A stretch of DNA of 64,000 nucleotides from positions 62,001 to 126,000 of the forward strand of contig DATLOZ010000005.1 in assembly GCA_035535995.1 (NCBI GenBank), written 5' to 3'. Source of the stretch: JANYCO01 sp035535995 (GTDB lineage: Bacteria > Bacteroidota > Bacteroidia > Cytophagales > Cytophagaceae). Positions 27,705-36,540 of the stretch are shown here, piece by piece (the first letter of the stretch is position 1; the number at the start of each line of letters is the position of its first letter). A program made the position numbers and the translations under genes. Under the pieces are notes generated by a model. The model saw nothing but the letters and a program-made list of their open reading frames with translations. It had not been told where the DNA came from and made no database searches.

Positions 27705-28217
27705 ATGCAAATTAAGAAAGATTCAGTAGTAACACTTAGTTACGAATTATATACCAATAATGCTGAAGGAAAAAGAGTGCACGTTGAGACTGCAGGTCCG
27801 GATCAGCCGCTTGTTTTCCTGTACGGAGTAGGGAGTATGATCCCAAAATTTGAAGAAGAACTGGATGGATTGAAAAAAGGAGATAATTTCGATATTGAAA
27901 TTGAAGCAGAAGAAGCATACGGCGAATTTGATGAAACCGCTATCGTGCGTCTTCCAGCAGAGGTTTTCAAAGTAGAAGGAGTATATGAAAAAGATCGTTT
28001 CCAGGTAGGCATGGTGCTTCCGATGAGAGATCAACACGGACATATGCTGCAAGGAAAAATTCTGGAAGTGACCGACAACGATATCGAACTTGATTTTAAT
28101 CACCCAATGGCGGGGCAGGATCTATTCTTCAAAGGCACGATCCTCGAGGTCCGCGAAGCAACTGCTGAAGAGTTGGATCATGGCCATGTACACGGCCCTG
28201 GTGGACATCATCACTAA
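27705..28217 (+). CDS. slyD: FKBP-type peptidyl-prolyl isomerase, SlyD-like
   Basis: A 170-residue protein with the SlyD layout. A split FKBP domain starts 'VVTLSYELYTNNAEG' and includes 'PLVFLYGVGSMIPKFEEELDGLKKGD'. An insert-in-flap chaperone domain lies at about 75-120, and a histidine-rich tail 'DHGHVHGPGGHHH' probably binds nickel or other metals. No signal peptide is visible, so it is cytoplasmic. It speeds proline isomerisation and helps folding. The His tail is shorter than in E. coli SlyD. A long hairpin follows the stop. Confidence 0.88.
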   Translation: MQIKKDSVVTLSYELYTNNAEGKRVHVETAGPDQPLVFLYGVGSMIPKFEEELDGLKKGDNFDIEIEAEEAYGEFDETAIVRLPAEVFKVEGVYEKDRFQVGMVLPMRDQHGHMLQGKILEVTDNDIELDFNHPMAGQDLFFKGTILEVREATAEELDHGHVHGPGGHHH

Positions 28218-28224
28218 GAGTTTT

Positions 28225-28277
28225 AAAGTAAAAAGTTCAAAGTTTACAAAACTTTGAACTTTTTACTTTAACTTTTT
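28225..28277. terminator. Bidirectional hairpin between convergent genes
   Basis: Arms AAAGTAAAAAGTTCAAAGTT and complement, flanked by T-rich DNA, between the FKBP gene and the minus-strand lipoprotein gene. Confidence 0.7.
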
Positions 28278-28284
28278 TTAATTT

Positions 28285-28656
28285 TTACTTTTTCTTCTCT
28301 ATCGAACAATCTGTTTTCGTCACGGTAGTTTGTACATAAGCTGCCTCCAGATAGTCGCTGTCGTGATCACGGTCACCACTGTCTTGCGTAGTATGTTTGG
28401 TAGTTTCTTCCGAGCTCGTACAAGCAAGATTTGCTTTTCCTTTTGAAGTCTTATCGATCGTTGTCACGGTCTGATCAGAATCAGGAATATTATCGGCCTG
28501 GTTGGCATTGTAAGTATCAACATCGGTTTGATATTGGCTCATTACTGCAGTTTCAGAAGATGTGCGGGTTTGTGTGCAGGTACATTCGTATGTTTTTTTG
28601 CAAGCGCTGGTAGCCAGGGCAACCAATAGGGTAGAGGACAAGATTAGTTTTTTCAT
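28285..28656 (-). CDS. Small lipoprotein, unknown function
   Basis: A 123-residue protein with signal MKKLILSSTLLVALA and lipobox TSAC, then 'KKTYECTCTQTRTSSE'. The mature part is rich in Thr, Ser, Asp and Gln, with two further cysteines that could form a disulfide. I do not recognise the family. It is convergent with the FKBP gene and divergent from gyrA. Confidence 0.7.
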   Translation of the reverse strand: MKKLILSSTLLVALATSACKKTYECTCTQTRTSSETAVMSQYQTDVDTYNANQADNIPDSDQTVTTIDKTSKGKANLACTSSEETTKHTTQDSGDRDHDSDYLEAAYVQTTVTKTDCSIEKKK

Positions 28657-28888
28657 GGTTTTTCAGTTAATGTTTTACTGTTTTCTAAAAATAAAGACAA
28701 GTTTTTGATTCCCAAATGAATTATAAGGATTTTTAGCCAAAAAGCAGGGCTGCTTAACCATAGCTTTTTCTTTTCCACAGCTCTGATTTTATGCTGAAAA
28801 TCCTTAAAAAATGACTAACTTGCTTTGCTTTCAGGGCTATCAAATATCCTTGAATAACTATTTCATAAACAAATAATTACTAGATAAA

Positions 28889-31510
28889 ATGGCGGAAGAA
28901 GGAAGCTCAAAGAACATGGGCAATATTATCCCTATCAATATTGAAGATGAAATGAGAGGGGCTTACATCGATTATTCGATGTCGGTGATCATTTCCCGTG
29001 CTCTTCCCGACGTGCGTGATGGATTAAAACCTGTACACAGAAGGGTGCTTTTCGGAATGTCTGAACTTGGCGTAAACTGGAATAAAGCCCATAAAAAATC
29101 AGCACGTATCGTAGGAGAGGTGCTTGGTAAATATCACCCGCACGGCGATGCCTCTGTATATGATACGATGGTTCGTATGGCCCAGGAATGGTCGCTGCGC
29201 TATCCGCTTGTAGACGGTCAGGGGAACTTCGGTTCTATAGACGGTGACTCCCCGGCGGCAATGCGTTACACAGAAGCCCGTCTGAAAAGAATTGCAGAAG
29301 AGCTGCTGGCAGATATCAATAAGAATACCGTAGATTTTCAACCCAACTACGACGACTCACAGGAAGAACCGACTGTACTTCCTTCTAAATTTCCAAACCT
29401 TCTTGTCAACGGTACTACCGGTATCGCAGTAGGGATGGCCACCAACATGGCCCCACACAACCTGCGCGAAGTGATCGACGGTACAGTAGCGTATATCGAC
29501 AACCATGAAATTACTATTCATGAATTGATGAATTTCATCAAAGGTCCTGACTTTCCTACTGGTTCTACTATTTATGGAACTTCTGGTATCAAGTCTGCAA
29601 TGGAGACAGGAAGAGGAAGGATTGTACAAAGAGCGGTAGCCCGTTTTGAAACTACGCCATCCGGCAAAGAACAGATCATTGTAACAGAGATTCCATACAT
29701 GGTAAATAAAGCCAGTATGATCGAGCGAACTGCCGAGTTGGTAAATGAGAAGAAAATCGAAGGCATCACAGCCATCCGTGACGAATCGGATCGTGATGGG
29801 ATGCGAATCGTATATGACCTGCGCAAAGATGCAATGCCTGCCATTGTATTGAACAACCTATACAAATATACCGCTCTTCAAACTTCTTTCGGCGTAAATA
29901 ACGTAGCGCTGGTTAAGGGAAGACCTGAAACACTCAATGTAAAAGACCTGATCGTACATTTCGTAGACCATCGTCACGAAGTGGTGACCCGAAGAACCCA
30001 ATTTGAACTGGAGGAAGCTGAAAAACGCGCTCATATCCTGCAAGGCTATCTGATCGCGCTGGATAACCTGGATGAAGTGATCAAGCTCATCCGCGAATCG
30101 AGAGATCCGGAAGTAGCGAAGGATGGATTGATAAGAGAATTTGGCATGAGCGAGATCCAGGCCAAAGCAGTGCTTGAACTGAGACTTCAACGTCTTACAG
30201 GCATGGAGCGTGAGAAGATCGTAAAAGAATTCGAAGAGATCATGGCCCTGATCACTGATCTGAAAGATATTCTTGCCAACAGAGAGAGAAGAATGCAGAT
30301 CATCAAAGACGAGCTGACCGATATCCGTGAGCGTTACGGCGATGACCGCAGAACACAGATTGTTCACTCCAGCGATGATATTGACATCGAAGATATCATT
30401 GCCGATGATGAAATGCTTATCACTATTTCACACACAGGCTATATCAAACGAACTGCTCTTTCTGAATACAAAACACAAAACAGAGGAGGAGTAGGGTCGA
30501 AAGGAGTGGCTTCAAAAGACGATGATTTTACTGAACACTTGTTTGTAGCTACAGCGCACAACTCTTTACTCATCTTTACCGAATCAGGAAAAGTATTCTG
30601 GTTGAAAGTATACGAAATTCCGGAAGGAGGAAAAGTATCCAAAGGTCGGGCATTGCAAAACCTGATCCAGATCGATCCGAGCGATAAAGTAAGAGCGGTG
30701 ATCAATGTGAAGTCGCTCAACGACGCTGATTATATCAACAACAATTACCTGATCATGTGTACCGAACAAGGTACGATCAAGAAAACAACTTTGGAAGCAT
30801 ATTCCCGTCCTCGTACCAATGGTATTACTGCTATCACGATCCACGACGGCGACCGATTACTGGATGTGCGCCTCACTTCAGGAAGCGATGAAATAATTAT
30901 CGCTCTAAAGAGTGGCCGTGCGATCCGTTTCAACGAAAGCAAAGTAAGACCGATGGGACGAACTGCTGCCGGTGTGAAAGGAGTGACCCTTGCCAATGAA
31001 TCGGATAAAGTAGTAGGATTGGCTTCTGTAAAAGATAAGGAAACATCTTTGCTGGTAGTTTCTGAAAAAGGTTATGGAAAACGTACCTATCTGGTAGACC
31101 CGGAAGATGGTAGCGATGTATACCGCGTCACCAACCGTGGAGGAAAAGGAGTAACCACACTGAAGGTAACCGAAAAAACCGGAAGCATGGTAACCATTCA
31201 TGATGTGACGGATAAAAACGAGATCATGATCATTACTAAATCAGGTTTGACGATCCGCATGGCCGTAGCCGACCTGAGAGTGATCGGTCGTGTAAGTCAA
31301 GGTGTACGCCTGATCCGTTTGAATGAAGGAGACGAAATCACTTCGGTAGCTAAGATCGATAAGATCGAAGGAGACGAAGAAGAAGCGGTAGAGTTGTCTA
31401 AACCATTGGAAGAAATACCGGAAGATCTGGGTGAAACAGAACCTGAGATAGACGAAGAAGAAGAGGCCGGAGAGGAAGAAAACGGCGAAGAAGAAACCCC
31501 GGAAGAATAA
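28889..31510 (+). CDS. gyrA: DNA gyrase subunit A
   Basis: A full-length 873-residue GyrA. The winged-helix region is 'RALPDVRDGLKPVHRRVLFGM', the catalytic Tyr127 is in 'AMRYTEARL', and the GyrA box is 'QNRGGVGSKG' at the start of the C-terminal beta-pinwheel. Six pinwheel blades follow, then an acidic tail of about 45 residues ('EIDEEEEAGEEENGEEETPEE'). In the quinolone-binding loop, 'HPHGDASVYD', the residue equivalent to E. coli Ser83 is Ala88. With GyrB it introduces negative supercoils. The ATG is preceded by an AT-rich leader. Confidence 0.96.
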   Translation: MAEEGSSKNMGNIIPINIEDEMRGAYIDYSMSVIISRALPDVRDGLKPVHRRVLFGMSELGVNWNKAHKKSARIVGEVLGKYHPHGDASVYDTMVRMAQEWSLRYPLVDGQGNFGSIDGDSPAAMRYTEARLKRIAEELLADINKNTVDFQPNYDDSQEEPTVLPSKFPNLLVNGTTGIAVGMATNMAPHNLREVIDGTVAYIDNHEITIHELMNFIKGPDFPTGSTIYGTSGIKSAMETGRGRIVQRAVARFETTPSGKEQIIVTEIPYMVNKASMIERTAELVNEKKIEGITAIRDESDRDGMRIVYDLRKDAMPAIVLNNLYKYTALQTSFGVNNVALVKGRPETLNVKDLIVHFVDHRHEVVTRRTQFELEEAEKRAHILQGYLIALDNLDEVIKLIRESRDPEVAKDGLIREFGMSEIQAKAVLELRLQRLTGMEREKIVKEFEEIMALITDLKDILANRERRMQIIKDELTDIRERYGDDRRTQIVHSSDDIDIEDIIADDEMLITISHTGYIKRTALSEYKTQNRGGVGSKGVASKDDDFTEHLFVATAHNSLLIFTESGKVFWLKVYEIPEGGKVSKGRALQNLIQIDPSDKVRAVINVKSLNDADYINNNYLIMCTEQGTIKKTTLEAYSRPRTNGITAITIHDGDRLLDVRLTSGSDEIIIALKSGRAIRFNESKVRPMGRTAAGVKGVTLANESDKVVGLASVKDKETSLLVVSEKGYGKRTYLVDPEDGSDVYRVTNRGGKGVTTLKVTEKTGSMVTIHDVTDKNEIMIITKSGLTIRMAVADLRVIGRVSQGVRLIRLNEGDEITSVAKIDKIEGDEEEAVELSKPLEEIPEDLGETEPEIDEEEEAGEEENGEEETPEE

Positions 31511-31538
31511 TAAAAACGAAAACCCACGTTTAATAAAG

Positions 31539-31589
31539 AGTCCTGAGTAATGAGTAATAGAAATTTTTTCGCTCAATACTCAGGACTTA
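31539..31589. repeat. Inverted repeat after gyrA
   Basis: Arms AGTCCTGAGTAATGAG and CTCAATACTCAGGACTT around an A/T-rich loop. The word CTCAATACT recurs in the intergenic hairpins at 40161, 50355 and 50655. Confidence 0.5.
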
Positions 31590-31616
31590 CTACTAAGAAC
31601 TGATGAGGGTATATAA

Positions 31617-32234
31617 ATGAAACTGCTGGAAAAAATATTTATTATCCTGGCTGTGATCGGACTCTTTCTCAGAGTCATGATGTGGTCCTGGGGCGAACTT
31701 TTTCTAACAGTTTCGCTGCCATCGCTCGCAGTGATCTACTTATTGATGAGCTGGGCGGTATTTCGCCACCACGAACATGGGCACCATGTTTTCCTTTCTT
31801 TCTTATCCGGAGTATCCTTTTGTATCATTTTCATCGGAATCTTATTTAAGTTGATGATCTGGAGAGGCGGAAATGTGATCTTGGTGACGGGACTTTCGGC
31901 CATGGTTTTATTCAAGCTTTTAGGGATGATCCTGGAAAGAAGAAATGCAGTGGTAATGGGGAAGTACTTCAAAACCCTCTTTCTTCGCTATTATATTAAG
32001 TTTTCGGTGGCATTTATTATCCTGTTTGTACCTTATGAAAAGATCGTAGCCATCTATCATCGTGATGATCCTGAGTACGTCCGTTTGTATGTGCGCTGGT
32101 TTCACGAACCCGATAATTTGAAATACAGGGAAGAGTTTTTTGCTCATCGCAGGGAAATATTTAAAAAGGAAAAAGGGATCAAAGAATATCAAGAGCACAA
32201 ACATGCTCCGGGAGACGAAAACGAATACCATTAG
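31617..32234 (+). CDS. Integral membrane protein with GldL-like helices
   Basis: A 205-residue protein with four or five membrane helices in the first 145 residues, then a charged cytoplasmic tail ('REEFFAHRREIFKKEKGIKE'). The motif 'GILFKLMIWRGGNVILVTGL' resembles the paired helices of GldL-type and related small Bacteroidota membrane proteins. The usual GldL length and C-terminal domain are missing, and no gldK/M/N genes are adjacent, so it is not called GldL. It lies just downstream of gyrA and 32 bp upstream of the TPR protein gene, so the latter two may be co-transcribed. Confidence 0.65.
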   Translation: MKLLEKIFIILAVIGLFLRVMMWSWGELFLTVSLPSLAVIYLLMSWAVFRHHEHGHHVFLSFLSGVSFCIIFIGILFKLMIWRGGNVILVTGLSAMVLFKLLGMILERRNAVVMGKYFKTLFLRYYIKFSVAFIILFVPYEKIVAIYHRDDPEYVRLYVRWFHEPDNLKYREEFFAHRREIFKKEKGIKEYQEHKHAPGDENEYH

Positions 32235-32266
32235 AATTAAATACCAAAAACAATTTTCAAATTCCA

Positions 32267-33331
32267 ATGAAAACAAAACTATTACTTTTAGCAATGCTGG
32301 TAATTGCAACCAGTCTTAAAGCACAAAATTCTGCCGTTACCAATGCCATTCTTTATCAAAGAGACGGTAATCTTTTAAAAGCCAAACAAAGTATTGACTT
32401 GGCTGTAGAGAACGAAAAAACCAAAACACAGGCCAAGGCATGGTGTTATAAAGGGTTAATTTATAGTGATATATATAAATCAGATAAAGTAGAAGTTAAA
32501 GAGTTGGCACCAGATGCATTGAAGACTTCTACAGAGTCTCTTTTTAAGGCCAAAGAACTGGAAAACAATCCTAATGGAGAATTTACCAAACTAGCCAATG
32601 ATCAATTGCAGGAAAACTGGGTAAGCCTGGTAAACAGAGGGATCGCTTATTACCAAACTCAGAGATACCAGGATGCCTTAGATATGTATGGACTGGCGCA
32701 GAAGATCAATCCTTCTGATACGACTGCATACGTTTATGGAGCTTTTGCTGCAGAGGGAACAAAAGATAGTAATCTGGTTTATAAATATTCGGATAAGTTG
32801 CTGTCTATGAACTATAAAAGCCTGTATGTTTATAGTAATGTTATAAATCATGCCCTGGGTAAAAAAGATTATAATTCAGCCATTAATTTGTCACAAAAAG
32901 CCTTAAAAGACTTCCCTCTGGATAAAACCCTGTTACAAATGCGTACGATCGCTTATGCGGATGCAGGAAAATTGGATGAGATCCAGGAGATCTTAAAAAA
33001 CGAACTCAAAACCAATCCTTATAACGTAGAGCTGCTGACGAACTTGGCCGTGGTTTACAATTATAAAAAAGACAACGATAAAGCCATGGAGGCTTACAAT
33101 AAGATCATCGCCATAGAGCCGCATAACTTTTTTGCCAACTTTAATGCCGCTGTGATCAATTTTGAAAAAGGCAAAGAATTGTCCCGCAAAAACGATTCCG
33201 CCGGAGCCCAGGCTTTGTACAAGAAGTCACTTGACAACGCCAAACGTGCCAAAGCTTTGGCCACTGAAGATTCAGACGTAGATAGTTTGAATCGGTTAAT
33301 TAACGAGTTGAATACAATTCTTGGAAAATAA
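32267..33331 (+). CDS. Secreted TPR repeat protein
   Basis: A 354-residue protein with a signal peptide (MKTKLLLLAMLVIATSLKAQ). Several tetratricopeptide repeats follow at about 25-70, 125-160, 190-225 and 245-320; the clearest is 'VELLTNLAVVYNYKKDNDKAMEAYNKIIAIEP'. TPR arrays make protein-binding solenoids; in Bacteroidota such periplasmic proteins often assist envelope assembly. No enzyme domain is seen. It follows the membrane protein gene by 32 bp. Confidence 0.82.
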   Translation: MKTKLLLLAMLVIATSLKAQNSAVTNAILYQRDGNLLKAKQSIDLAVENEKTKTQAKAWCYKGLIYSDIYKSDKVEVKELAPDALKTSTESLFKAKELENNPNGEFTKLANDQLQENWVSLVNRGIAYYQTQRYQDALDMYGLAQKINPSDTTAYVYGAFAAEGTKDSNLVYKYSDKLLSMNYKSLYVYSNVINHALGKKDYNSAINLSQKALKDFPLDKTLLQMRTIAYADAGKLDEIQEILKNELKTNPYNVELLTNLAVVYNYKKDNDKAMEAYNKIIAIEPHNFFANFNAAVINFEKGKELSRKNDSAGAQALYKKSLDNAKRAKALATEDSDVDSLNRLINELNTILGK

Positions 33332-33532
33332 CTAGCGGAAGAGTAGTATTGGAAGAAGAGGCATAAATAGCCTGAAAATCAAACAATAGTTATTTAACAT
33401 AATATAAATTATATAACAAATATGGATTAGTCAAAACAGGGAATCAGTGTGTTTCCAAAAGCTAGATTTTAAATAAAATCTGTTTTGGTTCTTACCTGAA
33501 ACATGTAAATTCACCAACTAAAATATTGATTT
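33332..33532. other. Intergenic, nothing recognised
   Basis: About 200 bp of AT-rich DNA without hairpins or a clear promoter match. Confidence 0.4.
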
Positions 33533-34234
33533 ATGAGCGGAAGATTTTTTCAATTATTATTTATTTCATTTATCATTTTTATCCTGGATTCCTGTCAACA
33601 ATCGACAAACGTTCAGGACGGTCCAGCGGTGATAAACCTGAATGATTCATCAAGCAATTTTAAAGACAGCATTGGAATCGCCGACAAAGACTTAAGAAGC
33701 CTTTGGAGTCCGCTGGCTACAAAACTTCCAGCGCTTAAAATTCCGGCCAGGATCGATTGTAGTACCAGCAAAGATTCAGTTCAGATTGAGCTTTCCGAGG
33801 CTCAGCGCCGGCAATTGATCCCGCAGGAAGTATTGAAACAAAAAGGCCCGGTCGTTTCGGCTTTGTATAACCTGGTGTTAAACGGTGATACGGCAGGTAT
33901 TTTTTACCAGATCTACTACCCGGTGGTATATGATAAGCTCAACGATATCAGTTGCCAGGTGCTTTTGGTCCTATACAATAAAAAAGCACAATATTCGGAT
34001 TATAAAATGTTGTCAGTCAATGACTATGGTACTGGTTATTCAAGAATAAAATCACCAGAAGAAATACTATTTTTGTATACCACGGAAAAAGAAACTACTG
34101 AGACAGATATCACTGTCTACGATGTTTCCGACAAAGTTTCGATCAGGCAGGTCAACGATATGCATTTTTCCTCTACAGGAAACCAGGAAGAATATGATAA
34201 GAACAATGCGATGATCGAGAAGCTTATGAAATAA
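33533..34234 (+). CDS. Lipoprotein, unknown function
   Basis: A 233-residue protein starting MSGRFFQLLFISFIIFI with lipobox LDSC followed by 'QQSTNVQ'. The mature part is a mixed alpha-beta domain with strands such as 'GIFYQIYYPVVYD' and 'CQVLLVLYNKKAQ'. No family recognised. The short gap to the next gene (67 bp) allows co-transcription, but the functions look unrelated. Confidence 0.7.
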   Translation: MSGRFFQLLFISFIIFILDSCQQSTNVQDGPAVINLNDSSSNFKDSIGIADKDLRSLWSPLATKLPALKIPARIDCSTSKDSVQIELSEAQRRQLIPQEVLKQKGPVVSALYNLVLNGDTAGIFYQIYYPVVYDKLNDISCQVLLVLYNKKAQYSDYKMLSVNDYGTGYSRIKSPEEILFLYTTEKETTETDITVYDVSDKVSIRQVNDMHFSSTGNQEEYDKNNAMIEKLMK

Positions 34235-34301
34235 TAAATGTTTAAAAATTTAGTTCAAAACTAAATTTATTAGCCAAAATCGCTAATTTAGCGCCCGATT
34301 C

Positions 34302-35699
34302 ATGTACGCTATTGTAGACATCGAGACCACGGGCGGCAGCGCTGCTTACCATAAGATCACCGAGATCTGTATCTTGCTGCACGATGGAAACGAAGTGATC
34401 CGCAAGTTTCATACACTGATTAACCCTGAGCAAAACATACCTTTTAACATTACCATGCTCACCGGGATCACCAACGAAATGGTAGCCGATGCTCCCAAAT
34501 TTTATGAAGTAGCCCGTGAAATTTACGAGATCACCGATCAGGCAATTTTTGTTGCGCACAATGTCAACTTTGACTTTTCATTTCTCAAAAAAGAATTTGA
34601 AGAACTGGGCGGAGAATTTAAACGCCAAAAACTTTGTACCGTACGACTCAGCCGGAAACTTCTCCCGGGATTGCGTTCTTACAGTTTGGGAAATCTCTGC
34701 GAAAGCATCGGTATTGTGATCGAAGACCGGCACCGTGCACATGGAGATGCCGAAGCTACGGCCAGGTTGTTTTCCATCTTGCTTGATCTTGATAAGGAAC
34801 ATGCCTTTATCAAATATTCGCTCAAAAAAAATTCCAAGGAAACTACCCTCCCTCCTAATATTTCCAAAGAACTTTACGACAAGCTGCCGGAAAAAACAGG
34901 CGTCTATTATTTTCATGACGAGCATGGCAAAGTGATCTACGTGGGAAAAGCGCTCAACATTAAAGACCGGGTCTGCGCGCATTTTGGAGGAAATACGCAT
35001 ACCAAAACGAGAACTTTATTCCTCAATAATATTTTTGACGTGAGCTATGAAATAACTGGTAGTGAACTCATCGCTCTATTGCTGGAAAATGAGGCGATTA
35101 AAAAACATTATCCGCGCTACAACCGCACCAATAAAACGTTTGTACTTAATGTGGGCTACTATATTTACGAAGATCAAAACGGCTATCTCCGATTGGCGAT
35201 CAATCGTACTGGCAAACGTGATAAGCCCTTGCTTACTTTTAAAAACCAGACCGAAGCAATGACGCATGCGCTCACGCGGGTGAAAAAATTCGGGCTTTGC
35301 CTCCGGCTATGCAATATTATTCCTTCTTCTCAAAAATGTAGTTTTAATGAGCACGAAGAATATGGACATTACTGTGCCGTGTGCCACGATCAGCAGCAGG
35401 CAGACGATTATAACCGCCAGTTTGCAGAAGCATTTTTGAATACACATGACGAACGCTCTTACGTGATCCAGACCAATGGCCGCTCACGCGAAGAGAAAGG
35501 ATTTGTATGGGTAGAAAAGGGACGCTTCCTTGGTTTTGGCTACATACCAGATTCAGACCAGATCGGTCATGTAGAAGACATGCGCGATTACCTCCGCTCC
35601 TGCTACGATACTCAGGATTCACAGACGATCATCGAATCGCATTTAAAGAAAGCAAAATTGTTGGTGAAGGAGCCGGTGGCGGTGTATTATTGTAAGTGA
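34302..35699 (+). CDS. DnaQ-like 3'-5' exonuclease fused to a UvrC-type GIY-YIG nuclease
   Basis: A 465-residue two-nuclease fusion. Residues 1-165 are a DEDDh exonuclease with 'AIVDIETTGG', 'AHNVNFDFSFL' and 'HRAHGDAEATARL'. Residues about 195-280 are a GIY-YIG domain as in UvrC: 'EKTGVYYFHDEHGKVIYVGKALNIKDRV'. The C-terminal 180 residues have a cysteine cluster ('CLRLCN', 'CSFNEHEEYGHYCAVCHD') that may bind metal. Related epsilon-UvrC fusions exist in several phyla and are thought to work in DNA repair, sometimes as Cho-like incision enzymes. This is not the replicative proofreader. It stands alone here. Confidence 0.88.
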   Translation: MYAIVDIETTGGSAAYHKITEICILLHDGNEVIRKFHTLINPEQNIPFNITMLTGITNEMVADAPKFYEVAREIYEITDQAIFVAHNVNFDFSFLKKEFEELGGEFKRQKLCTVRLSRKLLPGLRSYSLGNLCESIGIVIEDRHRAHGDAEATARLFSILLDLDKEHAFIKYSLKKNSKETTLPPNISKELYDKLPEKTGVYYFHDEHGKVIYVGKALNIKDRVCAHFGGNTHTKTRTLFLNNIFDVSYEITGSELIALLLENEAIKKHYPRYNRTNKTFVLNVGYYIYEDQNGYLRLAINRTGKRDKPLLTFKNQTEAMTHALTRVKKFGLCLRLCNIIPSSQKCSFNEHEEYGHYCAVCHDQQQADDYNRQFAEAFLNTHDERSYVIQTNGRSREEKGFVWVEKGRFLGFGYIPDSDQIGHVEDMRDYLRSCYDTQDSQTIIESHLKKAKLLVKEPVAVYYCK

Positions 35700-35706
35700 T
35701 TTGTCG

Positions 35707-35865
35707 GAACCTTGATTTTCAGAATTGTTAAACTGGAACTGTGATAGTACTCAACCGCTGGAAATATTGTTTTAGATTTCTAGCAATCCAAATCGGTTAA
35801 CAATATATTTAAATAATCTTGTCATAACAATCCTGCAAATTTTTTAATCCTGAGAATCAAGGTTC
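35707..35865. mobile_element. MITE-like element with 16-bp terminal inverted repeats
   Basis: A 159-bp stretch bounded by GAACCTTGATTTTCAG (35707-35722) and its near-perfect inverse (35850-35865, one mismatch). It has an AT-rich core with further short dyads and no coding capacity. It sits between the nuclease gene and the convergent glycosylase gene. A fragment of the right end recurs at 13221-13233. It may be a non-autonomous mobile element or a large bidirectional terminator. Confidence 0.6.
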
Positions 35866-35868
35866 AGA

Positions 35869-36462
35869 CTATTTATCCCTCCACTTCCACAAATACAAAC
35901 AAGCATACGTCCTATATGGACTCCATTTTTCAGACAAAGCAAGCATTTGCTTTTTTAGATCTTTGGCGTTTTCATCTAGTTGGTAAAGTTGGCACATGGC
36001 TTTGCGAATGCCCAGGTCGTCAGGAGAAAAAATGTCTTCGCGGCCGAGCGAGAACATGAGGAGCATTTGTACCGTCCATTTGCCTACGCCTTTGATCTGT
36101 GTAAGTAGCGCAATGATCTCGTCGTCGGAGAGTTTGGAAAAATGTTTGTCGCTCAATTGGTGCTGCTGCCAAAAGAGTGCAATATTTTTGAGGTAACTGG
36201 CCTTAGAATAACTTAGTCCAGCCTTGCGTAACAGTTCTACAGGCGTGCGGATCAGTTCTTCTTCTGTGGGTGCTTGTCCGTCATAAATCAAAAGAAATTT
36301 TTGATAAATACTTTCTGCCGCTTTGGTACTCAGTTGTTGACCTACGATACTTCTGACAAGATTAATAAATACATTTTTGCGTTTGGTGATCTTCAGCTTT
36401 TCCTGGTTCTTTAATACCTTGGCAAATTTTTTATCTTTTGATAAATGAGCGATGTGTGGCAT
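35869..36462 (-). CDS. DNA-3-methyladenine glycosylase II (AlkA/HhH-GPD)
   Basis: A 197-residue protein of the HhH-GPD family. It has 'LVRSIVGQQLSTKAAESIYQKF', the helix-hairpin-helix 'LTQIKGVGKWTVQMLLMFSLG', and the catalytic Asp in 'IFSPDDLGIRKAM'. There is no [4Fe-4S] cysteine cluster, so it fits AlkA/MAG rather than EndoIII. Such enzymes remove alkylated bases to start base excision repair. It is shorter than E. coli AlkA, lacking its N-terminal domain, as is usual for the Mag1-like branch. Confidence 0.88.
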   Translation of the reverse strand: MPHIAHLSKDKKFAKVLKNQEKLKITKRKNVFINLVRSIVGQQLSTKAAESIYQKFLLIYDGQAPTEEELIRTPVELLRKAGLSYSKASYLKNIALFWQQHQLSDKHFSKLSDDEIIALLTQIKGVGKWTVQMLLMFSLGREDIFSPDDLGIRKAMCQLYQLDENAKDLKKQMLALSEKWSPYRTYACLYLWKWRDK

Positions 36463-36501
36463 GAAAGAGAAGTTCCGTTATGTTAGTGGTGATTAAAGGT
36501 A

Positions 36502-36540
36502 CAGATACCGGAGATGAAAATTATCCGGTATCTGGCTTTT
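36502..36540 (-). terminator. Hairpin at the end of the usp gene
   Basis: Perfect stem CAGATACCGGA/TCCGGTATCTG between two minus-strand genes, placed at the 3' end of the universal stress protein gene. Confidence 0.65.

Noticed and set aside
31617..32234. Membrane protein as gldL
   Set aside because: Length, C-terminal domain and gldKMN neighbours do not fit; only a helix motif is similar.
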